Source: an uncultured Dehalococcoidia bacterium | GTDB lineage: Bacteria > Chloroflexota > Dehalococcoidia > Tepidiformales > Tepidiformaceae | Assembly (NCBI GenBank): GCA_937864275.1 | Contig: CALMIW010000243.1 | Location: 1 to 13,952, forward strand | DNA: 13,952 bases | Reading direction: 5' to 3' | Shown here: one piece after another, positions 1 to 5,505 of the stretch | Numbering within the stretch: position 1 is the first letter of the stretch | How the letters are laid out: each line of letters opens with the position of its first letter | Translations under genes and position numbers: made by a program | The notes under the pieces: model-generated | What the model was told of the DNA's origin: nothing | Database searches by the model: none | What the model saw: only the letters and a program-made list of their open reading frames with translations

Positions 1-60
1 GGCGCTGTTGAGGCAGCGATCAACTACACGCTCTTCGAGCAGGGGTCTGAGCTGGACTGA
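1..60 (+). CDS. possible C-terminal tail of a plus-strand gene (partial)
   Basis: Frame 1 is open from the window edge to a TGA at 58-60 and reads 19 residues ending in FEQGSELD. The composition (acidic, with a helical AVEAAINY stretch) looks like the end of a real protein rather than antisense noise. The tail is too short to name a family. The gene would converge on the minus-strand YciI/RIO group. The 90 bases between this stop and the YciI stop at 152 show only a weak hairpin and no T-run. Confidence 0.3.
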   Translation, partial: GAVEAAINYTLFEQGSELD

Positions 61-151
61 GATGTCCGCACTTGAGCCTGGTGCCCAGGGCAGCCGCTAC
101 CGGCGGCCAAGGAAGTGCGACACCTAGCTTCACCGCAGTCCGCGCACGCCC

Positions 152-421
152 TCAGCCCCCCACCACTACGTTCCGCTCCCGCACTTTCCACCCCGTCACC
201 AGCCCGCTCGCCACATACGGGTCGGCCTTCACGAACGACTCCGCCCCTTCCCGCGTCCGGAACACGATCGCCGCGCCGTCGAGCGGGTCGGTGTAGGCGC
301 CTCCCATCACCAGAACGCCATGTTCCAGGCTCTTCCGGAGCAGCCCGAGGTGCTCCTCCCGGTAGGGCGCGCGCCGCTCCAGGGCATTCTCTCCATACGA
401 ATAGAACAGCAGGTACATCAT
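152..421 (-). CDS. YciI-like (YCII domain) protein
   Basis: An 89-residue protein, the usual length of a single YCII domain (dimeric alpha/beta barrel, ferredoxin-like fold). It opens with the hydrophobic strand MMYLLFYSYG, then has the helix with PYREEHLGLL whose His is the residue commonly conserved in the family. The central VLVMGGAYTDPLDGAAIVF strand pair and the SFVKADPYVASGLV segment with the typical Ala-Asp-Pro turn follow. The family is related to muconolactone isomerase-type enzymes, but most members have no known reaction, and none can be assigned here. Two ATG codons lie side by side (421 and 418) and only a weak GGCGGG precedes them. The gene starts 36 bases after the RIO kinase stop on the same strand, so the two are probably co-transcribed. 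Family call is firm; function unknown. Confidence 0.8.
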   Translation of the reverse strand: MMYLLFYSYGENALERRAPYREEHLGLLRKSLEHGVLVMGGAYTDPLDGAAIVFRTREGAESFVKADPYVASGLVTGWKVRERNVVVGG

Positions 422-457
422 CCCGCCGAGTGTACCCGCGCCCCGGCCGCTCGTCGC

Positions 458-1249
458 TCACAACTCCCCGTACTTCCACAGGTTCCAGAGGTTCCTCGCC
501 ATCCGCTCCGGCTCCTCCTCCATGCCGGCGCGACGGCGCTGGAAGAACTGCACCACATTGGCGATGTCTCGTTCTAGCAGCTCCTTCGCGCTGGAGTTCT
601 TGCGCGGGTCCACCGCCTGCGGGAAGTCGATGATCCGCAGTTCGCCCTCGTGGTAGAGGATGTTGAACGCCGAAAGGTCGCCGTGGACGATGTTCTCGCG
701 CAGGAACAGCTCGATGTTCGAGAGGACGCGCTCGAGCACCTTCTCGGCCTCCTCCGGCTGAAGGTCGGCGTGCTGCAGCTGCGGCGATTCGCCGTCCTCG
801 TTCCCCACCAGTTCCATCAGGATCGCTTTCTCCGTGCAGGCGAAGGGCGCGGGCACATCGGCGCCGGCGTAGTGCAGCGCGCTCAGCACCTCGAACTCGT
901 GGTCAACCCAGAACGCGAGCTGGGCCTCCCGTCCGAACTCGGAACGATTCTTGAACGCCCGCTGCACCTGGCCGGGCCCGAACTGGCGGCCCTCTTCGTA
1001 GACCGCCGAGCGCTGGAACGACCGGTGGCTGGCCGAGTGGTACACCTTCGCGGCCGCGAACGGCATCCCCAGCGACCGGTGCGCCCTGCAGCGGTAGACG
1101 GTCGCCTCCTTCCCGCTCTTCACGACGTTGAGGACTTCGGTGACAAGCGCTTCGTCCAGGAACTCCTGGATCGCGCGCATATCGGCGGCATCGGCTTCGC
1201 GTGCGGCGAACCGTGCCTCGGTTTCGGGTTGCGACAAATGAGACTCCAT
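458..1249 (-). CDS. RIO-type atypical serine/threonine protein kinase
   Basis: A 263-residue protein with the full set of RIO kinase motifs. The flexible nucleotide-binding loop is KSGKEATVYRC at about 44-54, in place of a normal glycine-rich loop. The ATP-anchoring lysine is K68 in AAAKVYHSASHRSF. The catalytic loop is HGDLSAFN (189-196) with D191 and N196, and the metal-binding Asp is D208 in IIDFPQAVD, the RIO counterpart of DFG. The charged insert around 86-112 (GRQFGPGQVQRAFKNRSEFG) matches the flexible loop of RIO1-type proteins. RIO proteins act in ribosome maturation in archaea and eukaryotes; bacterial members are widespread but poorly studied. The start is an ATG at 1249 with no clear Shine-Dalgarno, and two hairpins sit just upstream. 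The end carries a Trp-rich NLWNLWKYGEL tail. Family call firm; substrate unknown. Confidence 0.93.
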   Translation of the reverse strand: MESHLSQPETEARFAAREADAADMRAIQEFLDEALVTEVLNVVKSGKEATVYRCRAHRSLGMPFAAAKVYHSASHRSFQRSAVYEEGRQFGPGQVQRAFKNRSEFGREAQLAFWVDHEFEVLSALHYAGADVPAPFACTEKAILMELVGNEDGESPQLQHADLQPEEAEKVLERVLSNIELFLRENIVHGDLSAFNILYHEGELRIIDFPQAVDPRKNSSAKELLERDIANVVQFFQRRRAGMEEEPERMARNLWNLWKYGEL

Positions 1250-1260
1250 CGGGAGAGAAC

Positions 1261-1304
1261 GTGCCCGGCGGGGGGCACAGGAAAGCCGCCTCGAGCGGGC
1301 GGCT
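1261..1304 (-). promoter_or_regulatory. two tandem hairpins in front of the RIO kinase gene
   Basis: Two perfect inverted repeats lie side by side: GTGCCC/GGGCAC (6 bp, 1261-1266 with 1273-1278) and AGCCGCC/GGCGGCT (7 bp, 1284-1290 with 1298-1304). On the transcript of the minus-strand kinase gene the proximal hairpin ends about 11 bases before the ATG, where a ribosome-binding site would lie. Neither is followed by a T-run, so they are not obvious intrinsic terminators. They could instead regulate translation or stabilise the RNA; that is inference. Confidence 0.4.
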
Positions 1305-1453
1305 GGTTCCGATGGCGAGAATGCAAAAAGCGGGCTAGCGGAGGCCGTACGGGAGGCGCGTGGATGCGGTGGAAACAGTCGTTGCAGTCATCAGTCCGAC
1401 ACCCTCCCGGTTTGTTGCCGCCACTATCGGCCATCCCACTCCGCCTGGCAAGA

Positions 1454-1468
1454 CGGGGCCTTCCCCGG
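1454..1468 (-). terminator. short hairpin directly after the ligase stop, possible weak terminator
   Basis: On the minus strand the ligase TAG is followed within one base by CGGGG-AAGG-CCCCG, a 5-bp GC stem with a 4-base loop, then TCTTGCC. The place fits an intrinsic terminator, but the downstream T-tract is poor, so it may only be partial or may protect the 3' end. Confidence 0.35.
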
Positions 1469-2551
1469 CTATCCCTTCTCGAACACCCGCATTAACTCGT
1501 ACGGCACAGCCGCCTCGAACTGGTCGAACGTGCACGCCTCGGGCGGCTTGTCGTAGCGCCAGCGCCGGAACGTCGCCGCATGGCGAAAACGCTGCCCCTG
1601 CAGGTAGTCGAAACTCACCTCGCACACCAGCTCCGGCCGGATGCGCATCCAGCTCACGTCCTTCCCGCTCGTCCAGCGGCTCGGCGCGCCCGGCGTTCGG
1701 CCCGTCCCGAAGCCCTCGCCCTCGTCCTCCGTCAGGTACGGCGCGAGGAACGCCACCAGGTCCCGCTTCTCCTGCGCGCTGAAGCTGCTCGTGTGCCCCA
1801 CGTGGTGGAACACGCCGTCCTCGCCGTATAGCCCAAGCAGCAGCGACCCGACCGACTTGCCCTCTTCGCCCTTGTTCCAGCGAAACCCGCCGACCACGCA
1901 GTCGGCCGTCCGCGGGTGCTTGATCTTCGCCATCGCGCGCTTGCCCGGCTGATACGCGTCGCCCGTCCGCTTGGCGATCACACCGTCGAAACCCGCCCCT
2001 TCGAACCGTTCGAACCAGTCGCGCGCGAGGGCCGGGTCGTCGGTGGAGGGCGTGAGGTAGGCGGGCGGAGTCGCCTTTTGGAAGAAGCGTTCGAGGCGCG
2101 CGCGCCGTTCGCCGAACGGCGTCTGCATCAGGGCATCGCCTCCCTCGGAGAGAATGTCGAAGGCGACGAAGTTCGCCGGCGTCTGCTGCGAGAGCATGCG
2201 CACGCGCGATTCGGCGGGGTGCAGGCGCAGCTGGAGCGTTTCGAATTCGATGCCGTTCGCGCCCATGATGACGATTTCGCCGTCGAGGACGCAGGCGCCG
2301 GGCAGCGCCGTGCGCAGGCCTTCGACCACCTCCGGGAAGTAGCGCCCCAGCGGCTTCAGGTCGCGCGATTGCAGGTAGGGCGGCTCGACGCCATCGAAAT
2401 AGACGATGCAGCGGAAACCGTCCCACTTCGGTTCATAGAGCCAGCCTGGGCCGTCCGGTATCTCGGGCGTCAGCTTCGCGAGCATCGGCTCGATGGGGGG
2501 CGAGGGCGGCCCATTTTGGATTTCGGATTGGGGATGTTGGATTTCCGGCAC
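1469..2551 (-). CDS. stand-alone ATP-dependent DNA ligase (LigC/LigD ligase-domain type)
   Basis: A 360-residue ligase that seals nicks through an enzyme-AMP intermediate. The adenylation motif EPKWDGFR places the nucleophile at K42. VLDGEIV (about 88-94) and FVAFDIL (128-133) follow, then GVIAKR as motif IV (190-195) and MAKIKHPRTADCVVGGF as motif V with two lysines. The OB-fold part has PELVCEVSFDYL and an Arg-rich end (RFRHAATFRRWRYDK) where motif VI is expected. It lacks the polymerase and nuclease domains of LigD and is close in length to LigC-type enzymes, which act in repair. Start choice: a GTG at 2551 lies inside a heptamer repeat and gives an N-terminus of PQSEIQNG type; the ATG at 2485 would begin MLAKLTPEIP. 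The conserved PPIEPMLAKL block favours the upstream start, but no clear ribosome-binding site decides it. A truncated second copy of the 5' end lies at 3998-4147. Confidence 0.92.
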   Translation of the reverse strand: MPEIQHPQSEIQNGPPSPPIEPMLAKLTPEIPDGPGWLYEPKWDGFRCIVYFDGVEPPYLQSRDLKPLGRYFPEVVEGLRTALPGACVLDGEIVIMGANGIEFETLQLRLHPAESRVRMLSQQTPANFVAFDILSEGGDALMQTPFGERRARLERFFQKATPPAYLTPSTDDPALARDWFERFEGAGFDGVIAKRTGDAYQPGKRAMAKIKHPRTADCVVGGFRWNKGEEGKSVGSLLLGLYGEDGVFHHVGHTSSFSAQEKRDLVAFLAPYLTEDEGEGFGTGRTPGAPSRWTSGKDVSWMRIRPELVCEVSFDYLQGQRFRHAATFRRWRYDKPPEACTFDQFEAAVPYELMRVFEKG

Positions 2552-2626
2552 TGGGGGATTGTCGACTCGGGATTGCGGATTGTCGATTCAGGTGGCCCGG
2601 CGGCTGAGGTGACGAGCGCTCAAGCT
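2374..2626 (-). repeat. right-hand flank of block 2 (intact copy), homologous to 4028-4259
   Basis: This stretch holds the last codons of the small membrane-protein gene, the GATT-type heptamer repeat and the first part of the ligase gene. It matches 4028-4259 by eye: a shared CTCAAGCT at one end (2619-2626 and 4252-4259), similar sequence between, the same repeat type, then about 86% identity over 123 bases of ligase codons. The intervening genes of the two blocks do not match. Confidence 0.75.
2516..2598. repeat. degenerate GGATTNN heptamer repeat
   Basis: Roughly ten units of a 7-base pattern close to GGATTGC/GGATTTC occur between the ligase start and the small membrane-protein stop, with one interruption around 2545-2555. 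The same kind of array occurs at 4187-4227. Heptamer short tandem repeats of this look are known between genes in cyanobacteria and some other phyla. The proposed GTG start of the ligase lies inside this array. Confidence 0.65.
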
Positions 2627-3027
2627 ATGGCCACGAGGGCTACGGCTCCTCCCACGCAGAGAGCGAGTGCGCCCAGTTCGCAAAACCATAGGAGCGCGAG
2701 GAGCCAGTGGCGCTCACGCAGGTCGTGACCGTTCGGGCTCAGGAGGACTTCGCCGGTCTCCACTCCAAATGGCCCGAGCAGCCCGACGGTCCCGCTCGCA
2801 GAGTCCGGATCGTCCGAAAATGCCGATGCCTGTTTTACGCGTAGTCCCAATGGCGGGATGTCCACCCGCGCCCCCCCCTGCCCTCCCAGCCGGTGCTGCC
2901 CCCCGGCAGTGAGCCCCCCCCCCCAACCCCTTCCACCCCCCGCCGCCGCGACCCCCCCGACCACCAGGACGAACCCGCCGATGAGCGATGTGGTTGCCAG
3001 TTGGGCAGCTCTCCCACGTCGCTTCAC
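2620..3027 (-). CDS. small membrane protein with a Gly-rich, G-tract-coded linker
   Basis: A 135-residue protein I do not recognise. It starts with a basic stretch (MKRRGR) and a hydrophobic segment (about 11-30, TSLIGGFVLVVGGVAAAG). A Gly-rich linker (30-55), a soluble middle (about 56-107) and a second strongly hydrophobic segment up to the C-terminus (about 108-135, LLALLWFCELGALALCVGG) follow. The GTG start overlaps the TGA stop of the upstream gene (GTGA, 3024-3027), which argues for translational coupling and for both frames being real. The linker is coded by guanine runs on the coding strand of about 7, 6, 4, 11, 6 and 8 bases, so the frame is fragile to slippage or sequencing error. 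The two hydrophobic ends in one frame suggest the frame given is right. Function unknown. Confidence 0.6.
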   Translation of the reverse strand: MKRRGRAAQLATTSLIGGFVLVVGGVAAAGGGRGWGGGLTAGGQHRLGGQGGARVDIPPLGLRVKQASAFSDDPDSASGTVGLLGPFGVETGEVLLSPNGHDLRERHWLLALLWFCELGALALCVGGAVALVAIA

Positions 3028-3872
3028 GGTTGCGTTGGGGTTGTTTGCGACACCGTCGTGGAGACCTTTTCGATGAGTTCAACGAGGGTGGTCCTGCCAT
3101 CGGCGCCAACCACATACGTCTCGTGCTTGAGAGGTGAGTATGTCACCGCGTCCAGCGTCACGAGGGTATACGAATCGACGGGAGCAAGGTCGCGAACATA
3201 CGGAATCGTGTATCCATCGGCGGATTCGGGGATGTGCGGGAGAACTGCTGGCCCCCGAACCTGGATCGTGCCTTGTGACCTGGCCACGACCTCCCAGTGG
3301 GCATCTCCATCGACCAGCCCCGCCCTCTTGACGTTTGCGGCCAGGGTTTCCGATTTGAACCGTTCCGCGCTGATCAATCCGTCGGTGGGGACGAGCCGCC
3401 TTGTTTCTCCGGTGACCACGTTAACGTGCTCGTACGCACCATCCACCGAACGGGCGGTCTGGAGCAGAGTGCCATCGTTCGCGCGGGTTTCGCTCAGCAA
3501 CGTCGACTGGTTGCCCCGAGCGTCGAAGGTTACCGTCAGTGTGGTGGTAATCGTTTCAGGGCCTTCGGACGCGGGTATCTGATCCGCGGCAGGCCCGTAG
3601 CGTCGATACCTGCGCTCGACATCGACGTACTCAGAATTCGGCCCAAGACCATTCAACTCTTGGGCGAGCGCGACCTTCGCGCGCTCTGCGATGGCCTGGG
3701 CCTGGGCCGGCTCGCCAGGTCCCCGGTTTGTCGCCCAAGGCCGAGCGCGCCGGAAACGATGACGGCTATGCCGACGGCTGCAACGACTTTCAACCGGTTG
3801 CTGAGCATCTTGTTCCCTCTCGCGCTCGTGCGGTAACTCGCGGAGTAGTTGAGGGCTGAACTCCTGATGCAT
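3024..3872 (-). CDS. probable anchored or exported protein, frame apparently shifted near the N-terminus
   Basis: As it stands this frame codes for 282 residues from an ATG with a strong GGAGG ribosome-binding site. The first 55 or so residues are basic, polar and unlike a protein N-terminus, while from about residue 56 (AQAQAIAERAKVALAQELNG) to the C-terminus the sequence looks natural: a short helix, then beta-rich repeats such as TLTVTFDARGNQSTLLSETR. A second ATG at 3808, preceded by GAGAGGG, opens a different frame that codes for a clean signal or anchor segment and would join the natural part after one missing base. The most likely ancestral protein therefore begins at 3808 and ends at 3024 (about 260 residues). 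The alternative is a genuine 282-residue protein with no signal. The opening codons MHQEFSP copy those of the luxR-like gene at 5407. The stop overlaps the next gene start. No family recognised. Confidence 0.6.
   Translation of the reverse strand: MHQEFSPQLLRELPHEREREQDAQQPVESRCSRRHSRHRFRRARPWATNRGPGEPAQAQAIAERAKVALAQELNGLGPNSEYVDVERRYRRYGPAADQIPASEGPETITTTLTVTFDARGNQSTLLSETRANDGTLLQTARSVDGAYEHVNVVTGETRRLVPTDGLISAERFKSETLAANVKRAGLVDGDAHWEVVARSQGTIQVRGPAVLPHIPESADGYTIPYVRDLAPVDSYTLVTLDAVTYSPLKHETYVVGADGRTTLVELIEKVSTTVSQTTPTQP
3653..3808 (-). other. out-of-frame signal/anchor segment belonging to the 3024-3872 gene
   Basis: An ATG at 3808, six bases after a GAGAGGG motif, opens a 51-codon frame that begins MLSNRLKVVAAVGIAVIV and continues SGALGLG: a basic n-region followed by about 18 hydrophobic residues, typical of a signal peptide or membrane anchor. 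After that the frame turns into Arg/Pro-rich sequence and stops at 3653. A -1 shift in the short G-runs around 3715-3735 would join it to the 282-residue frame. This is a frameshift in the genome, an assembly error or, less likely, programmed frameshifting. Confidence 0.55.
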
Positions 3873-3947
3873 CGCTCATCCTCCGTCCCTCCCGCTGCAC
3901 CGGGCGGGGGCTACCGCGTTATAGCACCGGGCGATCAATCCTCGCAA
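3873..3947 (-). promoter_or_regulatory. promoter and leader of block 2
   Basis: On the minus strand TTGCGA (3947-3942) and TATAAC (3923-3918) are separated by 18 bases, and TGC directly precedes TATAAC, giving an extended -10. A leader of about 40 bases ends in CGGAGG, about 7 bases before the ATG at 3872. The stretch from the -10 to the first seven codons aligns with 5389-5455 in front of the luxR-like gene, so both blocks carry the same promoter and leader type. The 437 bases from 3873 to 4309 contain no gene other than the ligase fragment. Confidence 0.5.
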
Positions 3948-3997
3948 TCACAAACTCGCAAACCGTGCGAAAAGTTCCGCTGGCCGCCTTAGCCCTT

Positions 3998-4147
3998 TCA
4001 GTTTCGACTTTCGCCTCTCAGAAAACGCGACTTCAGGTGCGGCGGCTCGACGCCGTCGAAGTAGAGGATGCAGCGGAAGCCGTCCCACTTCGGCTCATAC
4101 AGCCAGCCGGGGCCGGCCGGGATTTCCGGCGTGAGCTTCGCGAGCAT
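3998..4147 (-). pseudogene. truncated 5' fragment of an ATP-dependent DNA ligase gene
   Basis: Reading the minus strand from an ATG at 4147 gives MLAKLTPEIPAGPGWLYEPK and then WDGFRCILYFDGVEPPHLKS followed by R. This matches the N-terminus of the intact ligase, including the adenylation motif, with four residue changes over 41 codons. The match breaks off after the SR codons, and eight unrelated residues lead to a TGA at 3998. I count 17 base differences over 123 bases, 12 of them synonymous. No OB-fold or downstream motifs remain, so no active enzyme can be made. The break lies beside sequence resembling the gyrA-luxR intergenic region, as expected of a tandem-duplication joint. Confidence 0.85.
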
Positions 4148-4259
4148 CGGCTCGATGGGGGGGAGGGGAGTTCCGAGTCAGACACGGGGGGATTGTCGAT
4201 TGGCGATTGCCGATGGTCGATTCAGGAGAGGGCAGCTGGGGTAGACAGCAACTCAAGCT
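4028..4259 (-). repeat. right-hand flank of block 1, homologous to 2374-2626
   Basis: Partner of the flank at 2374-2626. It begins about 50 bases after the stop of the small exported-protein gene, runs through the heptamer repeat and ends at the point where ligase homology stops. Differences are scattered substitutions plus a shorter repeat array. Confidence 0.75.
4187..4227. repeat. GATTGNC heptamer repeat, second array
   Basis: About five units close to GATTGTC, GATTGGC, GATTGCC, GATGGTC and GATTCAG follow one another with a 7-base period. It is a shorter, cleaner version of the array at 2516-2598 and sits at the same place relative to the ligase codons. Confidence 0.7.
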
Positions 4260-4309
4260 CTCGCGAACAGGACTCAGTCGCCGTCGCTCCGAGTCAGATC
4301 GCTCAGCTA

Positions 4310-4660
4310 CTACGGCGCTTCTACGGAGGTCCGGCCACCTTTAAGCAACGACTCAAGCATACCGGGAACGTGGATGCCGCCGGTTCCGTCCGAGGCGCAG
4401 CCACGCTCTGCCCATGCGATCCCCTTATCCAGGTCTGCCACCGCTGCTTCCACGGCCGCACTTGCGGAAGCGTCTGTGCGCCCCTGGTTCACCCAGTCTG
4501 AGCGGAGCTCGCCCGCCAACTCGGCAGTTCGGGCGCAGAGCCATGACTCTGCGGCTCCGTCCTCTGATGCAGAGCTATTCGGTACTTGCGTCCACAGAAG
4601 GGTCGCAGCCCCGACTCCCAAAGTGCCGATTAGGAGGGATCCGACGATTTGTGACTTCAT
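4310..4660 (-). CDS. small exported or anchored protein of unknown function
   Basis: A 116-residue protein I cannot assign. The N-terminus is a short signal or anchor: MKSQ followed by a hydrophobic run to about residue 23 (IVGSLLIGTLGVGAATLLW), with a possible cleavage site near 31. The rest is Ala-rich, acidic and probably helical (about 36-87, AAESWLCARTAELAGELRSD onward), with two cysteines at 42 and 88 that could pair outside the cell. The tail is polar and Gly-rich. A good AGGAG lies 7 bases before the ATG, and the gene starts 9 bases after the stop of the exported protein at 4670-5113, so the two form an operon. Downstream lie only the repeat and the ligase fragment. Composition is less GC-biased than in gyrA. 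Confidence 0.7.
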   Translation of the reverse strand: MKSQIVGSLLIGTLGVGAATLLWTQVPNSSASEDGAAESWLCARTAELAGELRSDWVNQGRTDASASAAVEAAVADLDKGIAWAERGCASDGTGGIHVPGMLESLLKGGRTSVEAP

Positions 4661-4669
4661 GACGTGCTC

Positions 4670-5113
4670 CTAGGGTGCCGAGAACAAGTAGCTGCTGTAA
4701 TCGGTGGAAGTCTGAGGCGTGTAACCAGGCGGGAAGAACTGTGCATGCGTACCTGCTACCAGATGAATGCCACCGCTCGACCCGTACACCTCTCCTGCCA
4801 CTGCTTGACTACACAACACAACCGGAACGAAACAGGACTTGGTAACGGATGCTAACGTCGAGCTGCCTTTGTAAAGGGTAGAATTTGTCGTGAGGAGGTA
4901 AATGCTGCTTGTGCAGACTGTCTGCGAACTAAATGCAGCCGGCGACCCGGTGCTTCCCCAGTAGCACCAGATCGGTCCGCCGCCGGCGTTGGCCGTTCGC
5001 TCGCCTGTAGCGCCAAGCGCTGCAGCAGCGAGAACTATGCCCGTCAGCGCGTAGCCTCGGGCCAGGGTGGCTCCGTGTTTCCGGACATTGAGCGAGCGGA
5101 CTAATCTTGGCAT
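4670..5113 (-). CDS. secreted four-cysteine protein of unknown function
   Basis: A 147-residue protein with a Sec-type signal peptide: a basic start (MPRLVRSLNVRKHG), a hydrophobic core (about 19-35, RGYALTGIVLAAAALGA) and an Ala-x-Ala site (ANA, 41-43) before GGGP. The predicted mature part of about 104 residues is rich in Ser, Thr, Gly and Tyr and has four cysteines (about 50, 67, 94 and 101), enough for two disulfides. The sequence suggests a small extracellular beta-rich domain; no family is recognised. The ATG at 5113 has only a weak GGGG upstream. It follows the luxR-like gene by 93 bases and precedes another exported protein by 9, pointing to one regulated operon. Base composition is clearly less GC-rich than gyrA, consistent with acquired or fast-evolving DNA. 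Confidence 0.75.
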   Translation of the reverse strand: MPRLVRSLNVRKHGATLARGYALTGIVLAAAALGATGERTANAGGGPIWCYWGSTGSPAAFSSQTVCTSSIYLLTTNSTLYKGSSTLASVTKSCFVPVVLCSQAVAGEVYGSSGGIHLVAGTHAQFFPPGYTPQTSTDYSSYLFSAP

Positions 5114-5206
5114 CGTATTTAGCCCCAGTTTCAGTGTGTCCCGAGCCTAAAGCGCCTCTTATTTGAAACGCAATCCCTCTCTTCGGCCACCCCCAAACGG
5201 CGGTAC

Positions 5207-5407
5207 TCACTCCGCCGCCGCCTGCCTCACCCACCACATTGCCAGCGCTGTCCGATTGTCCACGCCGACCTTGTGGCAGGCGTTCGCGACGTAGTCCTTC
5301 ACCGTGGATTCGGCCAGACCTGTGCAGGTTGCTATCTCTTTGTTCGTCTTGCCCTGCGCGACGAGCCGCACAACTTCTCGTTCGCGCGGGCTCAGGCCCT
5401 GGTGCAT
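5207..5407 (-). CDS. stand-alone LuxR/GerE-type helix-turn-helix regulator
   Basis: A 66-residue protein that is almost entirely a GerE/LuxR DNA-binding domain. LSPREREVVRLVAQGKTNKE opens the fold, IATCTGLAESTVKDYVANAC is the helix-turn-helix with the recognition helix, and HKVGVDNRTALAMWWV closes the four-helix domain. There is no receiver, PAS or autoinducer domain, so any signal must come from a partner or from expression level. The start chosen is the ATG at 5407, which has GGAGG 8 bases upstream; an in-frame start at 5446 would lie upstream of that site and translate the leader. The gene is divergent from gyrA and is followed on the same strand by two exported-protein genes, which it may control. 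Such single-domain LuxR proteins are known in several phyla. Confidence 0.85.
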   Translation of the reverse strand: MHQGLSPREREVVRLVAQGKTNKEIATCTGLAESTVKDYVANACHKVGVDNRTALAMWWVRQAAAE

Positions 5408-5455
5408 CGCTCTTCCTCCGCCCTCCCGCTCAGGGGGGGTATGCACGGTATAGCA
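5408..5455 (-). promoter_or_regulatory. extended -10 promoter and leader of the luxR-like gene
   Basis: On the minus strand TGC-TATACC (5455-5447) forms an extended -10; no good -35 is seen 16-19 bases upstream. The leader is about 35 bases with a run of seven C on the transcript strand and ends in GGCGGAGG before the ATG at 5407. It aligns with the promoter and leader at 3873-3926. Similarity continues upstream, where the AAGGCGGC-rich segment near 5495-5512 has a counterpart near 3979-3995. Confidence 0.45.
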
Positions 5456-5505
5456 CGTCCGTGTATTGCGGCGCTATCGCCGGCCTTTCTGTTCGCTTGC
5501 CGCCT

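Noticed and set aside
97..112. Small stem GCCG/CGGC as a terminator between the convergent ends at the left edge
   Set aside because: Only 4 bp with no T-run; not distinguishable from chance in GC-rich DNA.
1335..2426. Minus-strand frame of 363 residues overlapping the ligase
   Set aside because: Arg/Ala/Gly-rich composition without domains; the overlapping frame carries all ligase motifs.
2516..2598. GATT-type arrays as a CRISPR
   Set aside because: The period is only 7 bases with no spacers and no cas genes nearby.
2893..3582. Plus-strand frame of 229 residues through the poly-C region
   Set aside because: It starts in homopolymers and runs antisense to a pair of genes joined by a GTGA overlap, which is stronger evidence for the minus strand.
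5408..5446. Upstream start for the luxR-like gene
   Set aside because: The ATG at 5446 would place GGAGG inside the coding region and adds residues outside the GerE domain.
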